NCBI GenBank assembly: GCA_005406025.1
Contig: BGZK01000084.1
Coordinates: 558,001 to 622,000 of the forward strand
Direction of reading: 5' to 3'
Source: Eumeta japonica
Taxonomy: Eukaryota; Arthropoda; Insecta; Lepidoptera; Psychidae
DNA length: 64,000 nucleotides
Below the pieces are notes generated by a model. That model made no database searches, had not been told where the DNA came from, and saw only the letters and a list, made by a program, of their open reading frames with translations. How positions within the stretch are numbered: position 1 is the first letter of the stretch; every line of letters starts with the position of its first letter. The translations under genes were made by a program, and so were the position numbers. This document shows positions 1 to 11,864 of the stretch, one piece after another.

Positions 1-119
1 ACCTGATTTTTTGTTAAATCAATTAGTTACCTTTCTAAATTGCTGTAAAGATTGTACAAAATGATATAAAATTTTATATAATGAGTGACGCTTTTGTTAT
101 AGTTTGTAAATGGCGTTAA

Positions 120-430
120 TATGAAAAAAATCTGTAAACCGGTTGACCCTGCAGGCCATCCCTAAAACTTTCTGCTGAAATATTTATCGAAATTATTTTG
201 AGTTATAAACACTGTCTATGAGTTTATTGAGCTTCTCGAGTTGAAAAATTTGATAGGTGGCGGAACCTGCAGGCCACCCCTGAAACTTCTTATTGCTTTC
301 GAGCTCAAAGTGTTCAAGAAAAGGGCGGCAGAAATTATTGAACGATCGATTTTAATGTTTTTTTTTAACCCACCTAGGTCAAAAATATAGTTCTAACAAG
401 TTTTTTTTTAATTTTTAATTACGCTATCTT
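120..430 (+). repeat. partial copy of repeat family R1 (head module)
   Basis: Two blocks around TGCAGGCCA (near 150 and 270) followed by 'gagctcaaa' and 'gatcgattttaatgtttttt' match stretches at 26735-26950 and 57295-57560 in order and orientation. Only the head of the family is present; the ~155-bp units that follow in the other copies are missing or unrecognisable here. No coding potential seen. The family is not one I can name. Confidence 0.6.
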
Positions 431-1540
431 TCGAACGCGTTGTAAATAAAATATAATATAGCACAAGTGGAACTTTTTATTTATAGCAAGGACCTCTTCC
501 ACTATCTCCATTTAAACTGTTATTTAAAAAAAGTCACTTTTAAAATAAAATTTAAGTTCCGCGTCCTTCTCTTAACGGTGGTTCGGACTAAAATTCGTTT
601 TTAAATTAATTTTAAAACTGTTTTTTTTAAAAACGAATTTAAAAGAAGGTGGTGGAAGAGACCTTAAAATAAATCGACCAATAATAAATTTGTGCCTAAA
701 ATCTAAAATTTATTATCGATTACGCTCTTAGTTGTCAAAGTGATTAGAACCGAATCAAAGATACGTCATTTAATAAAAGTAGACTGAAATAGAATATTAC
801 TACAGTGATTACTAGATGTACATTTATGAGAAATATTTATTTAAAAAAAAAAAGGTACCGAAAGGACAAGTTTCTTAACTTTCTTTTCATACAATGTTAA
901 ATTTAATTTAGTCCGTCAACATGTATATATATTTATATACACACAGTTATCTTTATAACTGTTATTAGTTTTTCGACCGCATCGATGCTGTCTGGCGTCC
1001 GACGGCGAGCTTTGCTCTGTCGATTAACTTCAACCTAACAAAAAATACCTATTCCGAGCGATTACAGCAAACCGACAGCGTGAAGAAGGCAGAACTGTCC
1101 TCACAAAAGACGGGCGAACCACGTTTTAACTTGTGGCCATGCCTCGAGTGATCGCATTCCATGTATTGATAGATTATCGGAACAAGCAATATAGGTCTAT
1201 AAAAAAAACTGGCGAAGGGCATGTCGGGCCATGCTCACTGTAGGGTTCCGAACCCGTTGCTACAAAGAAATGCACTACAGATGAAAAAACTACGTTGTTA
1301 CACTTGTTTTCATGTTTCCCGCACAGAATAGGTATAAACGCATTGGTCGCCTATAACTGCAGGAACAGGTAGGTATGTCTACTAATACTCTTAAAATAAT
1401 GTAAACTAAAAAGCACCAGTAAAAGAGTGTATCTACATGGCACTTAAATCCTTTTGTTGAGAAACTTTTCGACGATGACTCAAATACAGTAAATCCAATT
1501 ATGTTCAAAATAATTTTCCTTCAAAGTATTTATCAAACGA
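431..1540. other. AT-rich noncoding DNA
   Basis: I see no exon, RNA gene or clear repeat here. Homopolymer A/T runs are frequent and the open frames are short. Confidence 0.6.
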
Positions 1541-1544
1541 TTCT

Positions 1545-1985
1545 TTCGTCATTTTTTTCATATTTTTTGAAATTACGGTTTAAAAAATAAAGGTGATGGG
1601 GGTGAGACGAAATTTATGCTAATTTCGGAACAATTATTTCCGAAACTATTCACTTAATCAATAAAATTACTTAAAAACCTTAAAGCATTTTTAAAATAAT
1701 TGTTGAAATATGTGTCACCTGTTAATGTTTGCTGAATGTTGATGTTTCATCTTCTGTTACATGTATGGAGTGCCCCCCAACCCCAGAAATATTTATTTTG
1801 GTTATTTCACTACCAAACTAAGTAGCGCCTTATACAATACATATACTCTATAAATTTCATCAATATGATTCTAGTTTTTGAATAAAATGCCTGTGACATA
1901 CGAACGGATAGATGGATGGACAAGACGAAACTATAAGGGTTTCGTTTTGCCATTTTGACTCGGATCCCTTAAAAGGATGGTATTC
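1545..1985 (+). repeat. interspersed repeat R2, copy 1
   Basis: Matches 16400-16822 along its length in the same orientation. Shared blocks include 'tactaatttcgga', 'ttctgttatatgtatgga', 'actaagtagcg', 'agtttttgaataaa', a 'gacatacgaacgga' stretch and a final 'ttttggctcggaaccctaa'. The end block is the lepidopteran motif that reads 'agggttccg' on the other strand. No terminal inverted repeats or ORF are evident, so this is probably a decayed non-autonomous element. Confidence 0.7.
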
Positions 1986-1989
1986 CAAT

Positions 1990-3534
1990 TTTGTATATCT
2001 CTGAAGAAAATTGGCATAGTTAAATTATTTTTTTAGTAGATGTAGGTTTTAGCTTTATCATGTCAAGTACAATTCTTATTGTGAAGGTTAATGGTGCACT
2101 GTCTAAATCATAAATTTTAAGAATTACGCTTGTAAATTGCATAAAGAACTATCATTATTTAGAAGGTCATTTATAAGTGTTTGTTATTTATTATTTTTGG
2201 TAAGCTTTGTATCACTCAGTCGTTCTGTAAACGTGACAGATATTTTTTATTTGGACAAACTATTCAATAGCTAATTCGTTAACAGATTAACCGCCTCGAA
2301 ATCGGAAGTCCTTGGAATGATTCCCGCGACAAGTAAAAATGGCCATGTGGGATTGTCCATTTTAAAAAGTATCACGTATAATTTATAAACCTGTAAAATA
2401 ACACTTTTTCATTACAACTTAAGATATAAAACAGGCCCCTTAGCTAAATTAAAAGAAAGTATGTATTACAACTACAAATTGTAATACTTTCACATTAATT
2501 ATTTAAATTTTACATTAAAAATTACAAGTTTCATCTCATAAAATTTAAAAAGTAATGCACAATTTTTATAAGAGAAATAAGTACGCTATAAGATAACTTC
2601 TCGTTCTAAGAAATTAACGAAATTATAAAGATTCTGAGAAATAACAAATTCCTTTATGGGTGAAAGAATTAAAGTTGCCAGTTTCATACAGATGCGTTGG
2701 TTTGCGTTTACAGGTTGACTTCAGACTATAAATATTTTCTTTGATTTGTGATTTATTGACAAGTAGCTATACATTTTTCTGTTTTGCGTTAATGCTATTT
2801 TGTTAAAGAAAAGCTGTTGACACATCTCTTTCCCGTTACTCAACAAGTAGATATAATTAATGCTATCTAGAATTTTGAGATACGTCCTATCTGCTGACCC
2901 AGATTCTCCATTATTTATTTAATTACGACGTATCTAATTCGATGTATTGAGAGTCGGGTTTCTGGGCGAACACCCAGAGTACATTTTCATGTGACGTAAA
3001 AACCGTAGGCAAATAAAGTATTTTCGCCTCGAAGGCGCCAGCCGCGGCGTGTTCCGGTCACGGTAATTTCGTTCCGGTATTCTATCGTGAAGCGAGCGGT
3101 CGAGGTCTCTTGCGAAGTGCGCGCGAGCCTTCTCTTCGCGACGGATTCTCGGAAGTGAGTCTATTTTTGGGTACCGTCGCACATTACGCGCCGTTATAGT
3201 TTTTAGATCGTGTTCCCGATCAATCTACTCGACGTTCAATATCAACCGATGTCAATCAAGACGTTCAATCCAACGTCCTGTTCAGACTGCGCTATATAGC
3301 GTTCATACTCATATTTGATGTCGTTTTCATTTAGCGTCATGTACCCATCTATACTCGGCGTTAGATTGTCTGCGCGTGCATTCAAGCACTATTACTTTAC
3401 ATCTAATTGTTTTGTTGTGACTGACATGTTTATCGCTTCAGATAAGTTAACATCAGGATTTCGGTGATTTTTTTTCAGGTGGAGGGGTTTGATTGGATCT
3501 TAAGCACTAGTAAGTAAGAGTAAGTAAGGTTATA
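1990..3534. other. noncoding DNA with one CpG-rich island (about 3040-3180)
   Basis: Mostly AT-rich. The island at about 3040-3180 is rich in CG and GC steps and encodes only short unconvincing frames. It could be regulatory or part of an untranslated exon. I see no splice-flanked coding exon. Confidence 0.5.
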
Positions 3535-3975
3535 TAAAAAATAAAAATCGGTCCGTGCACATCTCTAAATTTACTGAACGGATTTTAATGGGGTTTTCTC
3601 GGGTAGATAGTAGAACTTGGTTTGAAGAAGAATGTGATATTGATTGACCGATTTGAATGAAATATTGCCCTATATTTCATTCAAATCGGATCAAAGTAAA
3701 TAATTAGCCTCATTTGAAAAGTTAGCCTCAGAAGTTATTATAGACATCATAATACAAACGAAGAACAACGTTCAAAGAAAAAAAAATAAAGACTACACTC
3801 AACCTTCTGACCATGACGCGCCCGACTTCATTGAAGGGTATACAAGAGGAGGGTTGATGTTGGAGGGGAAGTGGATGGGTGGGTAAGGGAGGGGGTTGTT
3901 TTACAGTAAAAACTTTATGCGGCAGATCGGATTCCACGCGGGCGAAACCGCGGGCGGAAAACCAGTATGTACACA
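3535..3975 (+). repeat. lepidopteran interspersed repeat ending in 'cgcgggcgaaaccgcgggcgg'-type motif
   Basis: The right half (3755-3970) matches 19370-19605: 'acgaacaac..ttcaaagaaaaaaa', 'ctacactc', 'ttctga', a purine-rich stretch, then 'attccacgcgggcgaa' and a 'ccgcgggc..aaaaccagta' end. The left part carries 'gaacggattttaatgggg'. Such ends are very common in lepidopteran genomes. No protein is encoded. Confidence 0.6.
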
Positions 3976-5440
3976 CGGATCGTAACGTTCAAACGACACA
4001 AAATAACAAAACACGTGTACCCCTTAATAAGGTTGATATGCTACGCTCTAGCTTATGAAAAAAAGAAATACCTAGAGATTCTAATTGCAGTAGAAGGAAT
4101 TTGCCGTTCTCATGAAAACTATCTTCCCTTTGTTTTAACCTGCTAGAATATATTAAACATAGAATAGACAGACAGACTATGTGCTCATATATCCGTTTTT
4201 TTTATACGTCTTCTTATTCTTATTTACGAAAATAAATAACTTTATGTAAATATTAAAATTCCTTTCTTTTCAAAATTTTTTAAAATTCCTCTAGGAAATA
4301 AACAAAATCCATCAAACTCTAAATTATCATCTATAAAAATGTACGAGCTTGATGTTCGATTTTTTTTTTGTTATTAGACATAACCATATTGTAATTCCAA
4401 TTTATAATAAATACAAGACATAGCTTAAAATTAAACAATCAATACTAAGGTAGTCTGAATTAAGTCTGTTTTTTATTCGTGTACTTCCGTACGGAACCGT
4501 CGTATCGCTTGTTAAATTTACGCCTATCGCTTTTTTTTTGCGCGCATAACGCTCGTCGGGCTATAAGGTCGTAAACGTCGTCGTCAACTCGCCGGGGTGG
4601 TCGTGTCCATCGGAACGGCATGTGAATGCAATTTCCGGCACCTACATGCATGCGGTGACAATGGCGTTTCGTCGAATGCGCACGTCGATGCAACTAGTCG
4701 GTCAACGAGTGCGCACATGTGCGGAGCCGCCCGCCTTCCCCCTCGCCCCTCCACGTTTCGCCGCTTGCGCCATTTAAGGGACACATGTTGTTCGAAGTAA
4801 TATTTATATTGTCTCATGAAGATAGTCCCCGCGCGTTAAGTTCATTCATAAAAGCAGGCAACGTTTCGGGGAACTCCCTTGGAGCTAACGACTTAATACT
4901 CCGGTATCGTAAACATTTCTCAGAACTGTAACTTGTGTTCTATACTTACCTAGCTTTTTTATGTTTTTGTAGCTCAAATAAATTACACACAGTTCAAAAA
5001 ACTGTTTGCTTTCTTTTCAATGTTAATGTTTGTTGATAATCAAAGATGTTTGATTTCTATATATATAAATTCCATGAAAAATCACAACTGTGAGTGCTTC
5101 CTTCTAATGTTCATTACGTGAAATAGGGTCACCATCAGGTCATTTTTGATTTCATTGTTTAGACGTTTTAAGCAGGAAGTTAATAATTTATTTAAAATTG
5201 TCGTAAATTGTCAATTTGTAGGTTTCGAGTCGTACGCATTTGCAAGGGCCTTGTCTCTTACGGTTCCCTCGGACCGCCGTTGGATCGACTGCCAAGTTTT
5301 GTCACTATAGTTGGTTCGTATTGGAAATAATCTTCGGCCAATATTTAAAGCTGGCTACTTTAAACGCTACGTTTTGAAACTGCTATTTACCTTTATTTTT
5401 CCTAATCAATATTAATAATTTCATCAATGATAGGAAGAAC
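3976..5440. other. noncoding DNA with CpG-rich island (about 4480-4790)
   Basis: Bases 4480-4790 are strongly enriched in CpG against an AT-rich flank. Short frames are open on both strands but overlap each other and lack recognisable protein character, so I treat them as chance. Possible enhancer or promoter-like island. Confidence 0.45.
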
Positions 5441-5445
5441 AAAAA

Positions 5446-6015
5446 TTGATGCAAATTTATAAACAGATAGTGAACGCGACATCAATGGGTTTTCCACAGA
5501 GTTCCAGTACCTTGACCAGGTTTAAGAATCAATTTCCATGGAATCCGAAAACAATAAACTGTGTGTTTTCAGTGGTTCTATTCATCTTTAGGAGGTGGCC
5601 GTCAGAAACCCCTCGAAAACGTTTACAACAATTACGTACCGTGACGCCGGCTATGACTGTTGGATTACTGTCAAAATACTGCTTCCTGTGGATTTCACTT
5701 TTGGCTTGTTTGCCATACAATGAACTGCAAGGTACCTGTTTCATAATAGCAGGTACGGGACACTTGACGTGCGGACCGTTACGCGCCATCGCCGCATCGG
5801 CGCCAACCGCCCTTTGTGATTTCAACGTCTGCATTGTGGTCCTTGTTATCCTACGAGGTCGATATTGGAAAAAAAAAACTATGTATTCGTATAGGAAACG
5901 CCTTTTGCGCTCTATCGTCATGTTTGTAAAACTTAAATTTGAATGTCTGCTCAAAGGCGACGTGGTTTCTGATCTCGGGGCTGCATCGCTGATTGGCCTA
6001 CGGCAATACCATTAA
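5446..6015 (+). other. region open on both strands; doubtful 189-codon ORF
   Basis: An ATG at 5446 opens 189 codons on + to a stop at 6013-6015, while 5529-5954 is also open for 141 codons on -. Neither translation shows a domain, signal peptide or repeat I recognise, and splice sites do not support either. Base composition is more balanced than in the flanks. It may be conserved noncoding DNA, a decayed element or a chance opening. I do not call it a gene. Confidence 0.25.
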
Positions 6016-6019
6016 TTAG

Positions 6020-8335
6020 GTAGACGTGCAAATGTTATCTAACTTTATTGATGGTGTTCAATATTATCTATCGCATTTCTGTTAAAGGATTTTTAAAAAA
6101 ATTGAGTCCTTTTTTACCAATTTCATATTGGATCGAGTCAGTACAACACCTAAGAAAAGTCAGGTATCTCCGTCCCAAAAGTGTAACTTACTACAATTTC
6201 CGCGTATAAGACAGCGCTAAAATATGAATTTAATTTTGTGCTGGTTAAAACGAGATGAAACTTTCACTTGACGCTTACGACAAATCCAAAAAGCCGTGTC
6301 CAAGTTAAATATTTTTGGTTTATTTGATATTCAAACCACAACCGTTTTGACGTGATAACGTCTAATAAATCGATGAACGCTGGCTGAGCATGACTCATTG
6401 TCGCGTTCCGCCTGAGCCGAGCGTGCGAGCGAAAGCCCGGAACAATAGAGAGGCACGATCGGCCTATGCGTTCGGCATGTGACGCATCTATCTCTTTATT
6501 GTATAATTTGAGTAGAAAAATATTTGAATTAACGAGTGCAAATAAATGTTAGTTATCGAAATATTTTCAATTAACTATTTCTTCGTATTATGCAAAAAAA
6601 TGATAATTCAGATATAATAATTCAATTCAATTCGTAAAAGAATGCAATTTTTCATCAAAGTTTTCTTATGACATTATCACGTAAAATTATCGTCCGTAAA
6701 CCGACTTTACAGACAACCGATTTTTACCTTATACAACCTTAAAGATGTTAATATTGTATTCAGACAAAAATATATAATGACAATTAATCCCTTGTGTCAT
6801 TGCAAGCGCAGTTACAGCAAAATTACCAAAAATATAAAAATATTTTTGAATATTTTTTTAAGAGTGATGTCAAAATTTCTCGTTGTCGTATTACAAAACC
6901 GTAAAAGATACAATATGGTTGATAGAAAAACTACAATATCATATATACCTATTTAAGATATAAATTGTTTGGCCTCTTTTATTATATTTCTGTCGAAGAG
7001 TATATTTACTCATAATTTATTTAATATTTACATGAAAAATACAACGCTTTTTCTCTTAGCATACAGCTTATTGTTAAGTTTTTTCGAAAATATTTTGATA
7101 CACGATCTAATACATCTAAAAAATATCTAATACACGATCAAGTATATCAATATTAAATATAATACGATTTTAATTTTTCAATGCTTAAAACTCTACACTC
7201 TCTATAAAAGCAATAACATAGATTATTCTCTTTAAGCATTCGTGCTAAATGTTAATTAAACATTAATTTCCCTAACAATGTCTTTATATTATTTTGCCGT
7301 AGGCGAATGCAAAAAATTAGCCCGCCGCACGAGTTGCAGTGATGAGCCCGCATGGGGCGCTCGCGACGGCTTAATTAACAACATAAATAATATAAATAGG
7401 CGCGGGGGGGCGCGACTGGTGATACTTTTACGTCGGGCAAATACAGGTCACGTGTCGTGAATTTCGCCGCAATTGCCGGCTCCGGCTTATTTTGGGGCAC
7501 GCTAATGAGCTCAATGGTTTCTCTATGAATTTATCATTTATAGCTCGTTTAATTTGTAACAAGATTATTTGCTACGGGCGTTACATCGATTGCATATTGC
7601 AAATATTAGATGATTATTACGTAATTTGTTATTATTAACAATATATTTAGTTCATACTCGAGGTTTCTGGAAATATGTTCAACGTTTTAAGTAGATGTAG
7701 TTAAAATTTAAGAAAATTCAAATGTTTTCTGGGGTATTGAAAAAGTCATAACTAGCTTAAACTTAAAAAAAAAAATAGCATGAACTTAAAGCTTAAGAAC
7801 GGACTAGTGCTCGCACCCTAAGGGTTCCGTACAATATAAATAAAGTATTTAGATATTTCATCCATAAAGTGTCTCTATGATTTTTGAAATAATTTAACAA
7901 AAATCTCCATGATTTTGATCTGTCTTCGACTTGTTTCAATAATATTCGAATTTTCGTAAATCTTAAGTTTTCATAGCGGGAAGTTAAAGAATGTTCTTAT
8001 CTTCTATGTATTAGTCCCCATAACGGTCTATACTCCATTTAAGTACAACTGTAATTTTGTAATTACAAAATAACTCTTTTTCTCGATTGTATTACTTTAA
8101 TATTTTTCTTATATAACTACAAATAATCGATTTTCGGATCTTTCCTTTATTAAATAAACTTGGTCACATTTTATAATTGTATGTCAGTAGGAAGTGCCCT
8201 ATGGGTTTTGATTAACTTGTGAGTATCAAAATATAAGATAAAAACGGCTGTAATTTGGCCGTATTTTTTGATTATATTGATTCAAAATGTTAATTTTGTA
8301 CAGCTCCAAGGGATAACAGATTTAAGTATTTGGTG
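6020..8335. other. AT-rich noncoding DNA with a CpG-rich island at about 7315-7500
   Basis: The island contains an AT core 'taaataatataaata' preceded by 'ttaattaa' between GC-rich flanks, a layout often seen in developmental regulatory DNA. Around 7810-7835 is a short remnant of the common lepidopteran 'aagggttccgtac' repeat. No exon seen. Confidence 0.45.
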
Positions 8336-8339
8336 TTAA

Positions 8340-8490
8340 TTTTAACCAGATACCTTCACGCGTCCCTGAAAAAAAGGGTTTTGAACTAGATACCTCCAGG
8401 TGTCTCTGAGAAAAAAGACAGACTGACAGACGGACAATGAAGTGATCTTGTAAGTTGTTCCCCTCGAGTTTTCAAAGTACGGAATCCTAA
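8340..8490 (+). repeat. lepidopteran 'gacagacggacaatgaagtg' repeat fragment
   Basis: Two tandem imperfect copies of a ~48-bp unit (8347 and 8386: 'agatacct.ca.g.gtc.ctga') lead into 'gacagactgacagacggaca', 'gtgatcttgtaag' and 'agtacggaatcctaa'. The last block is the familiar end of a widespread lepidopteran repeat. Noncoding. Confidence 0.6.
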
Positions 8491-8929
8491 TAATATACCG
8501 ATATACACAAAAAATAAAACATTTTTTTTAGTAAATTAATCATTTATAGTTATACAATACCACACCTGCAGGAATATAAAATGACAACAATAGTTATGAC
8601 ATTACAATAGTAGTGTGACAAGACGACTTACTTTTACGTGTTCAATACATAACTTGGTGCTCGTTTAATATAGTAATATATAAAAATAATTATTATATAT
8701 GTAAACATAAGATTAATTATTATATCTTATTACGCTTTATTTTATTATTATTACGCAAACTGCTTGTCGGTCCTGGGGTGATTTTCGACTATATTCTTCG
8801 TGGGTTACATACCGACACTTCATGTTCCGATGAAAGTTATCTAGCGGATGTTGTCGCAACGGTCGACAACTCGCACTGGAATAGTCCGAAAACGCGTCCT
8901 CTCGTTCTGTGAAGGACCTCGTAAAGTCC

Positions 8930-9018
8930 ACGATTTAGATTAGCGTGCGACGCGACTGCGTGGGCACGTCCGCCGGCGCGCGCGCATTGCGTCCGATCCA
9001 CCGCAATAATACGTGAAC
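8930..9018. other. CpG-rich island
   Basis: A short island rich in 'cgcgcg' steps lies immediately left of a 24-bp inverted repeat arm. No coding exon is supported. Confidence 0.35.
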
Positions 9019-9181
9019 AGTACAACGCACGAAACTCTGCCGCTATGAAGTTAGTTACGAAAGCTTTGCTGTAACGTAAAACAGGAACGCGGGGGAGAAG
9101 AAGAAGGGTCGGGGAGCGCTGAACCTGTGCATTGCATCATTCGCGGGCAATTCAAATCGGCAGAGTTTCGTGCGTTGTACT
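9019..9181. repeat. 24-bp perfect inverted repeat with 115-bp spacer
   Basis: Arms at 9019-9042 and 9158-9181 are exact reverse complements (core 'acgcacgaaactctgcc'). The spacer contains 'gggggagaagaagaagggtcggggagcg'-like purine-rich DNA. Arms of this length are unlikely by chance. It could be a foldback element or the ends of a short MITE, but no target duplication is evident. Confidence 0.75.
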
Positions 9182-9189
9182 ATACGAAA

Positions 9190-10210
9190 TATTTCAAATT
9201 AGCTCCACTTCGCTACTACAATTTAGATAAAATATTTCAGATGAGTGTATGTATAACACATATATATGACACAATAGTTCAGATTTTATATATCGACCTG
9301 TCAGTATACTTTTGCAGTAGTTGCCCGGCTCCCGCATGATACGATCGATTATAATTCTTAAAAATTAACTATGAATAGAAATAAGTTTCATTAAAAATTT
9401 AACAATTTTGTCTTTTTGTTAGCTTTTCTAGAAATGATGATACTTTATTTCGATAGTTTCATACTATAATTGAAATGACGGAACGTTTATAAAATCTCCT
9501 TGGTGTCTCCATCCGTGTCACAGGCACGTACAGCTAGCTGTGTTTGCATTTAAAAAATTTTTTGACGTAAAAAGCTCCGGTTCTGTTATAGAGAGTAGCA
9601 ATTCATTTAAAAAAAATGCTCATAAATTAAATACATTCTTAACATGAGTCATTGATTTTGGGGAATCTGAATGCCAATGAACTTTTTTCAAAGATCGTGT
9701 GGGTGTCAAATGTAACAGCGTTGAATTATGATTTGAAAAATGCATATGTTATATTTTTAATCTTATGTTGAAAATTTTTGTGGGAAGAAAAATAAGTAAA
9801 AAATCGTTAACATCAATAATAAGAAGAAAAAGTATGTATTAGGTTTACAAGACTGAACAGTTTTTAATGTAAATTGAAGAGAAGGCATTGGGTAGTCAGT
9901 GTATAAAAACAGTATTGGAAAACTATGGTGAAGCTAACAAATAGTAACTTTGATAGAATACGTATTAACATATTATTATATTTTTATACATATTAATGTA
10001 AATAAATATCAATTATGTGTTAATGTAAAAAGATTACGAGTTTAATATTATAATACCGCTCTATTGATGTTGTGAAGTTACCGGTCGTTATCAGTGAAGA
10101 TAGATTGATCTTTGTTATTTTTTAAATCAATTGATTCTCAAAATTGTCGTGAAGAAAAAAATGTATGAAGTACGTTGCTTATTTTCACCGAGGTCTAAAT
10201 ACTTGAGGAT
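9190..10210. other. AT-rich noncoding DNA
   Basis: No exon, RNA gene or identifiable element seen. Confidence 0.55.
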
Positions 10211-10214
10211 GTTA

Positions 10215-10335
10215 CGGAGGTGATATTATCGGAACCAAAGTCGGTGTTGGAGTCGAAGTTGGAGTCGAAGTTTTTAAATCTGGAACCGAAACCGGAAGTC
10301 GGAACTGGAATTGGGGTCGGAGTCGGAACATGAAA
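10215..10335 (+). repeat. degenerate 'gtcgga'-type hexamer array
   Basis: Quasi-periodic units such as 'aaagtcggtgttggagtcga' repeat with about six-base spacing. Similar arrays occur near 14610-14710, 26430-26580, 49830-49920, 61640-61690 and 62190-62270, often inside the lepidopteran repeat class with 'ccgcgggc' or 'actagcgg' ends. Frames read through it (repetitive PTPTST-type on the reverse strand) are artefacts of the array. Confidence 0.55.
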
Positions 10336-10984
10336 GATATCTTATGGGTAGTTCCTATAAAATAAAATAATATGACATGTACATTATTTAGCTGCTTCAA
10401 TTTCAATTCTAAAAATAATACACCTACTAGGGCGCTGAAAATAAAAATAATCAAATTTTGTTGAATATTAAACAGTATTAGTAGTAAATTAAATTAAATG
10501 GAGTGACTTCGAAAGAAGTAAATTGTATTTAATTAGCAAAAGGTTTGCAGCTTTATCTCCGTCCAGTCAATTTCTCAACGGACCATATACCTTAGATATA
10601 TAGGATCATAAATCAACTTTTTAGTGATGCTGGTCTACAACATTACTAAAAAGTTGTTCGCCTTGCTGCTGAAATTGGTGGACATGACAAACATTGGCGA
10701 GCAATAGACTTCAGGGATTGAAATTTGGTGTTCAACTTACACCATAGTAAGGGATCGTCACCGAGAGGAATAATTTCTCTTTATTGTACTCATTAGTGAA
10801 CCCTTCAATATAAGAAATTTGTCCAAAACTGCATGTTCGTCGGATGTGGTATTATCATCCTCATCACTACTCAATGATATATTTGATGAATATATTTGAA
10901 CATTGTTTTTAATATTGTTAAATTAATAAGCTGCTGGTCATGCCAACTTCAGCCGTTTTTATTGGAAGTCTAAGTTGAAATTGG

Positions 10985-11152
10985 CAGGGTCGGATCTACC
11001 ATATGGCTTTTTGGGCTTCAGCCTAGGGCCCCGTGGATTCAAGGGGCCCCCGGCTATGTCAAGTCAGTCAAAAATAGACGATAATGCGAAAAAATAGGTG
11101 GGCCCCTAAGTAGTATTAGCCCAGGGCCCCCTTAACTTACGGTCCGGCCCTG
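10985..11152. mobile_element. 168-bp hAT-type MITE with perfect 8-bp TSD
   Basis: The element begins 'cagggtcggatc' and ends '..ggtccggccctg', imperfect terminal inverted repeats of the CAG..CTG type used by hAT transposons. It is flanked on both sides by the exact 8-bp duplication 'gaaattgg' (10977-10984 and 11153-11160), the length expected for hAT insertion. The interior is G/C-run-rich ('agggccccgtgg', 'ggcccctaag') and encodes nothing. Non-autonomous, presumably moved in trans by a hAT transposase elsewhere. Confidence 0.85.
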
Positions 11153-11499
11153 GAAATTGGATGTGTAATAACAATCGGAAGTTTCAACATATCAAATCAA
11201 ATTAAGTGCCTACAAAAGACGTATATACATACATAGTCCGGGACTTTCTTCACGTGAGTCTGTCGCACTTCATCAGATTTCGATTCAGCAAAGTGAGAAT
11301 TCAAAGATGGGTTTCCTGAAATAACCCGAGATCGAAACCGAAATCGAAATTGTTCCATTTTAACGTCGTCGTACCCGCTGATTTTAGCTAAGGCAGCTGG
11401 TTTATTACACGGAAAAGTCTGATTTCGTAATAGCGCATTAGCGTATAACAAAACATAGACATTAAAAACATATATGAAAACGTATCGGCATCGCATCCG

Positions 11500-11860
11500 C
11501 CATACTTATTTCCATACGAGCGTGCTCAGCTACGAGCGTTCACACAGTCCGGTCTGGCGGGTAACGGACGTGGCCCAGTTCTCATGGACACTCCGATTTC
11601 CCATGGCGCGGTTATCGAGCCTGACAGCCCGTAGGTCAGTGCTTCGCGATAAGCCGTCGTGTCAGCTCCGACGGTCTCGGGACGCCCTCTGTTGGCGCAC
11701 GCCGCCACCCTGTTGAACGTTACCACACTCTAAGCATCGTTGGCCGTCGATGCATCGTTACTAGCTCCCGCCCGCAGCTCTGCCTGCTTGCAGACAGAAT
11801 AAATTCGTACATCTTTTGATGTCGACCGATGACGCTGTTTCAGCCCAGCTCTCGTCTCGA
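11500..11860. other. GC-rich island
   Basis: Balanced to GC-rich sequence with many CpG steps in AT-rich surroundings. Overlapping frames are open on both strands (11474-11716 on + and 11526-11726 on -), with no recognised domain or splice support. Could be regulatory DNA or an old repeat. Confidence 0.35.
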
Positions 11861-11864
11861 CCTT

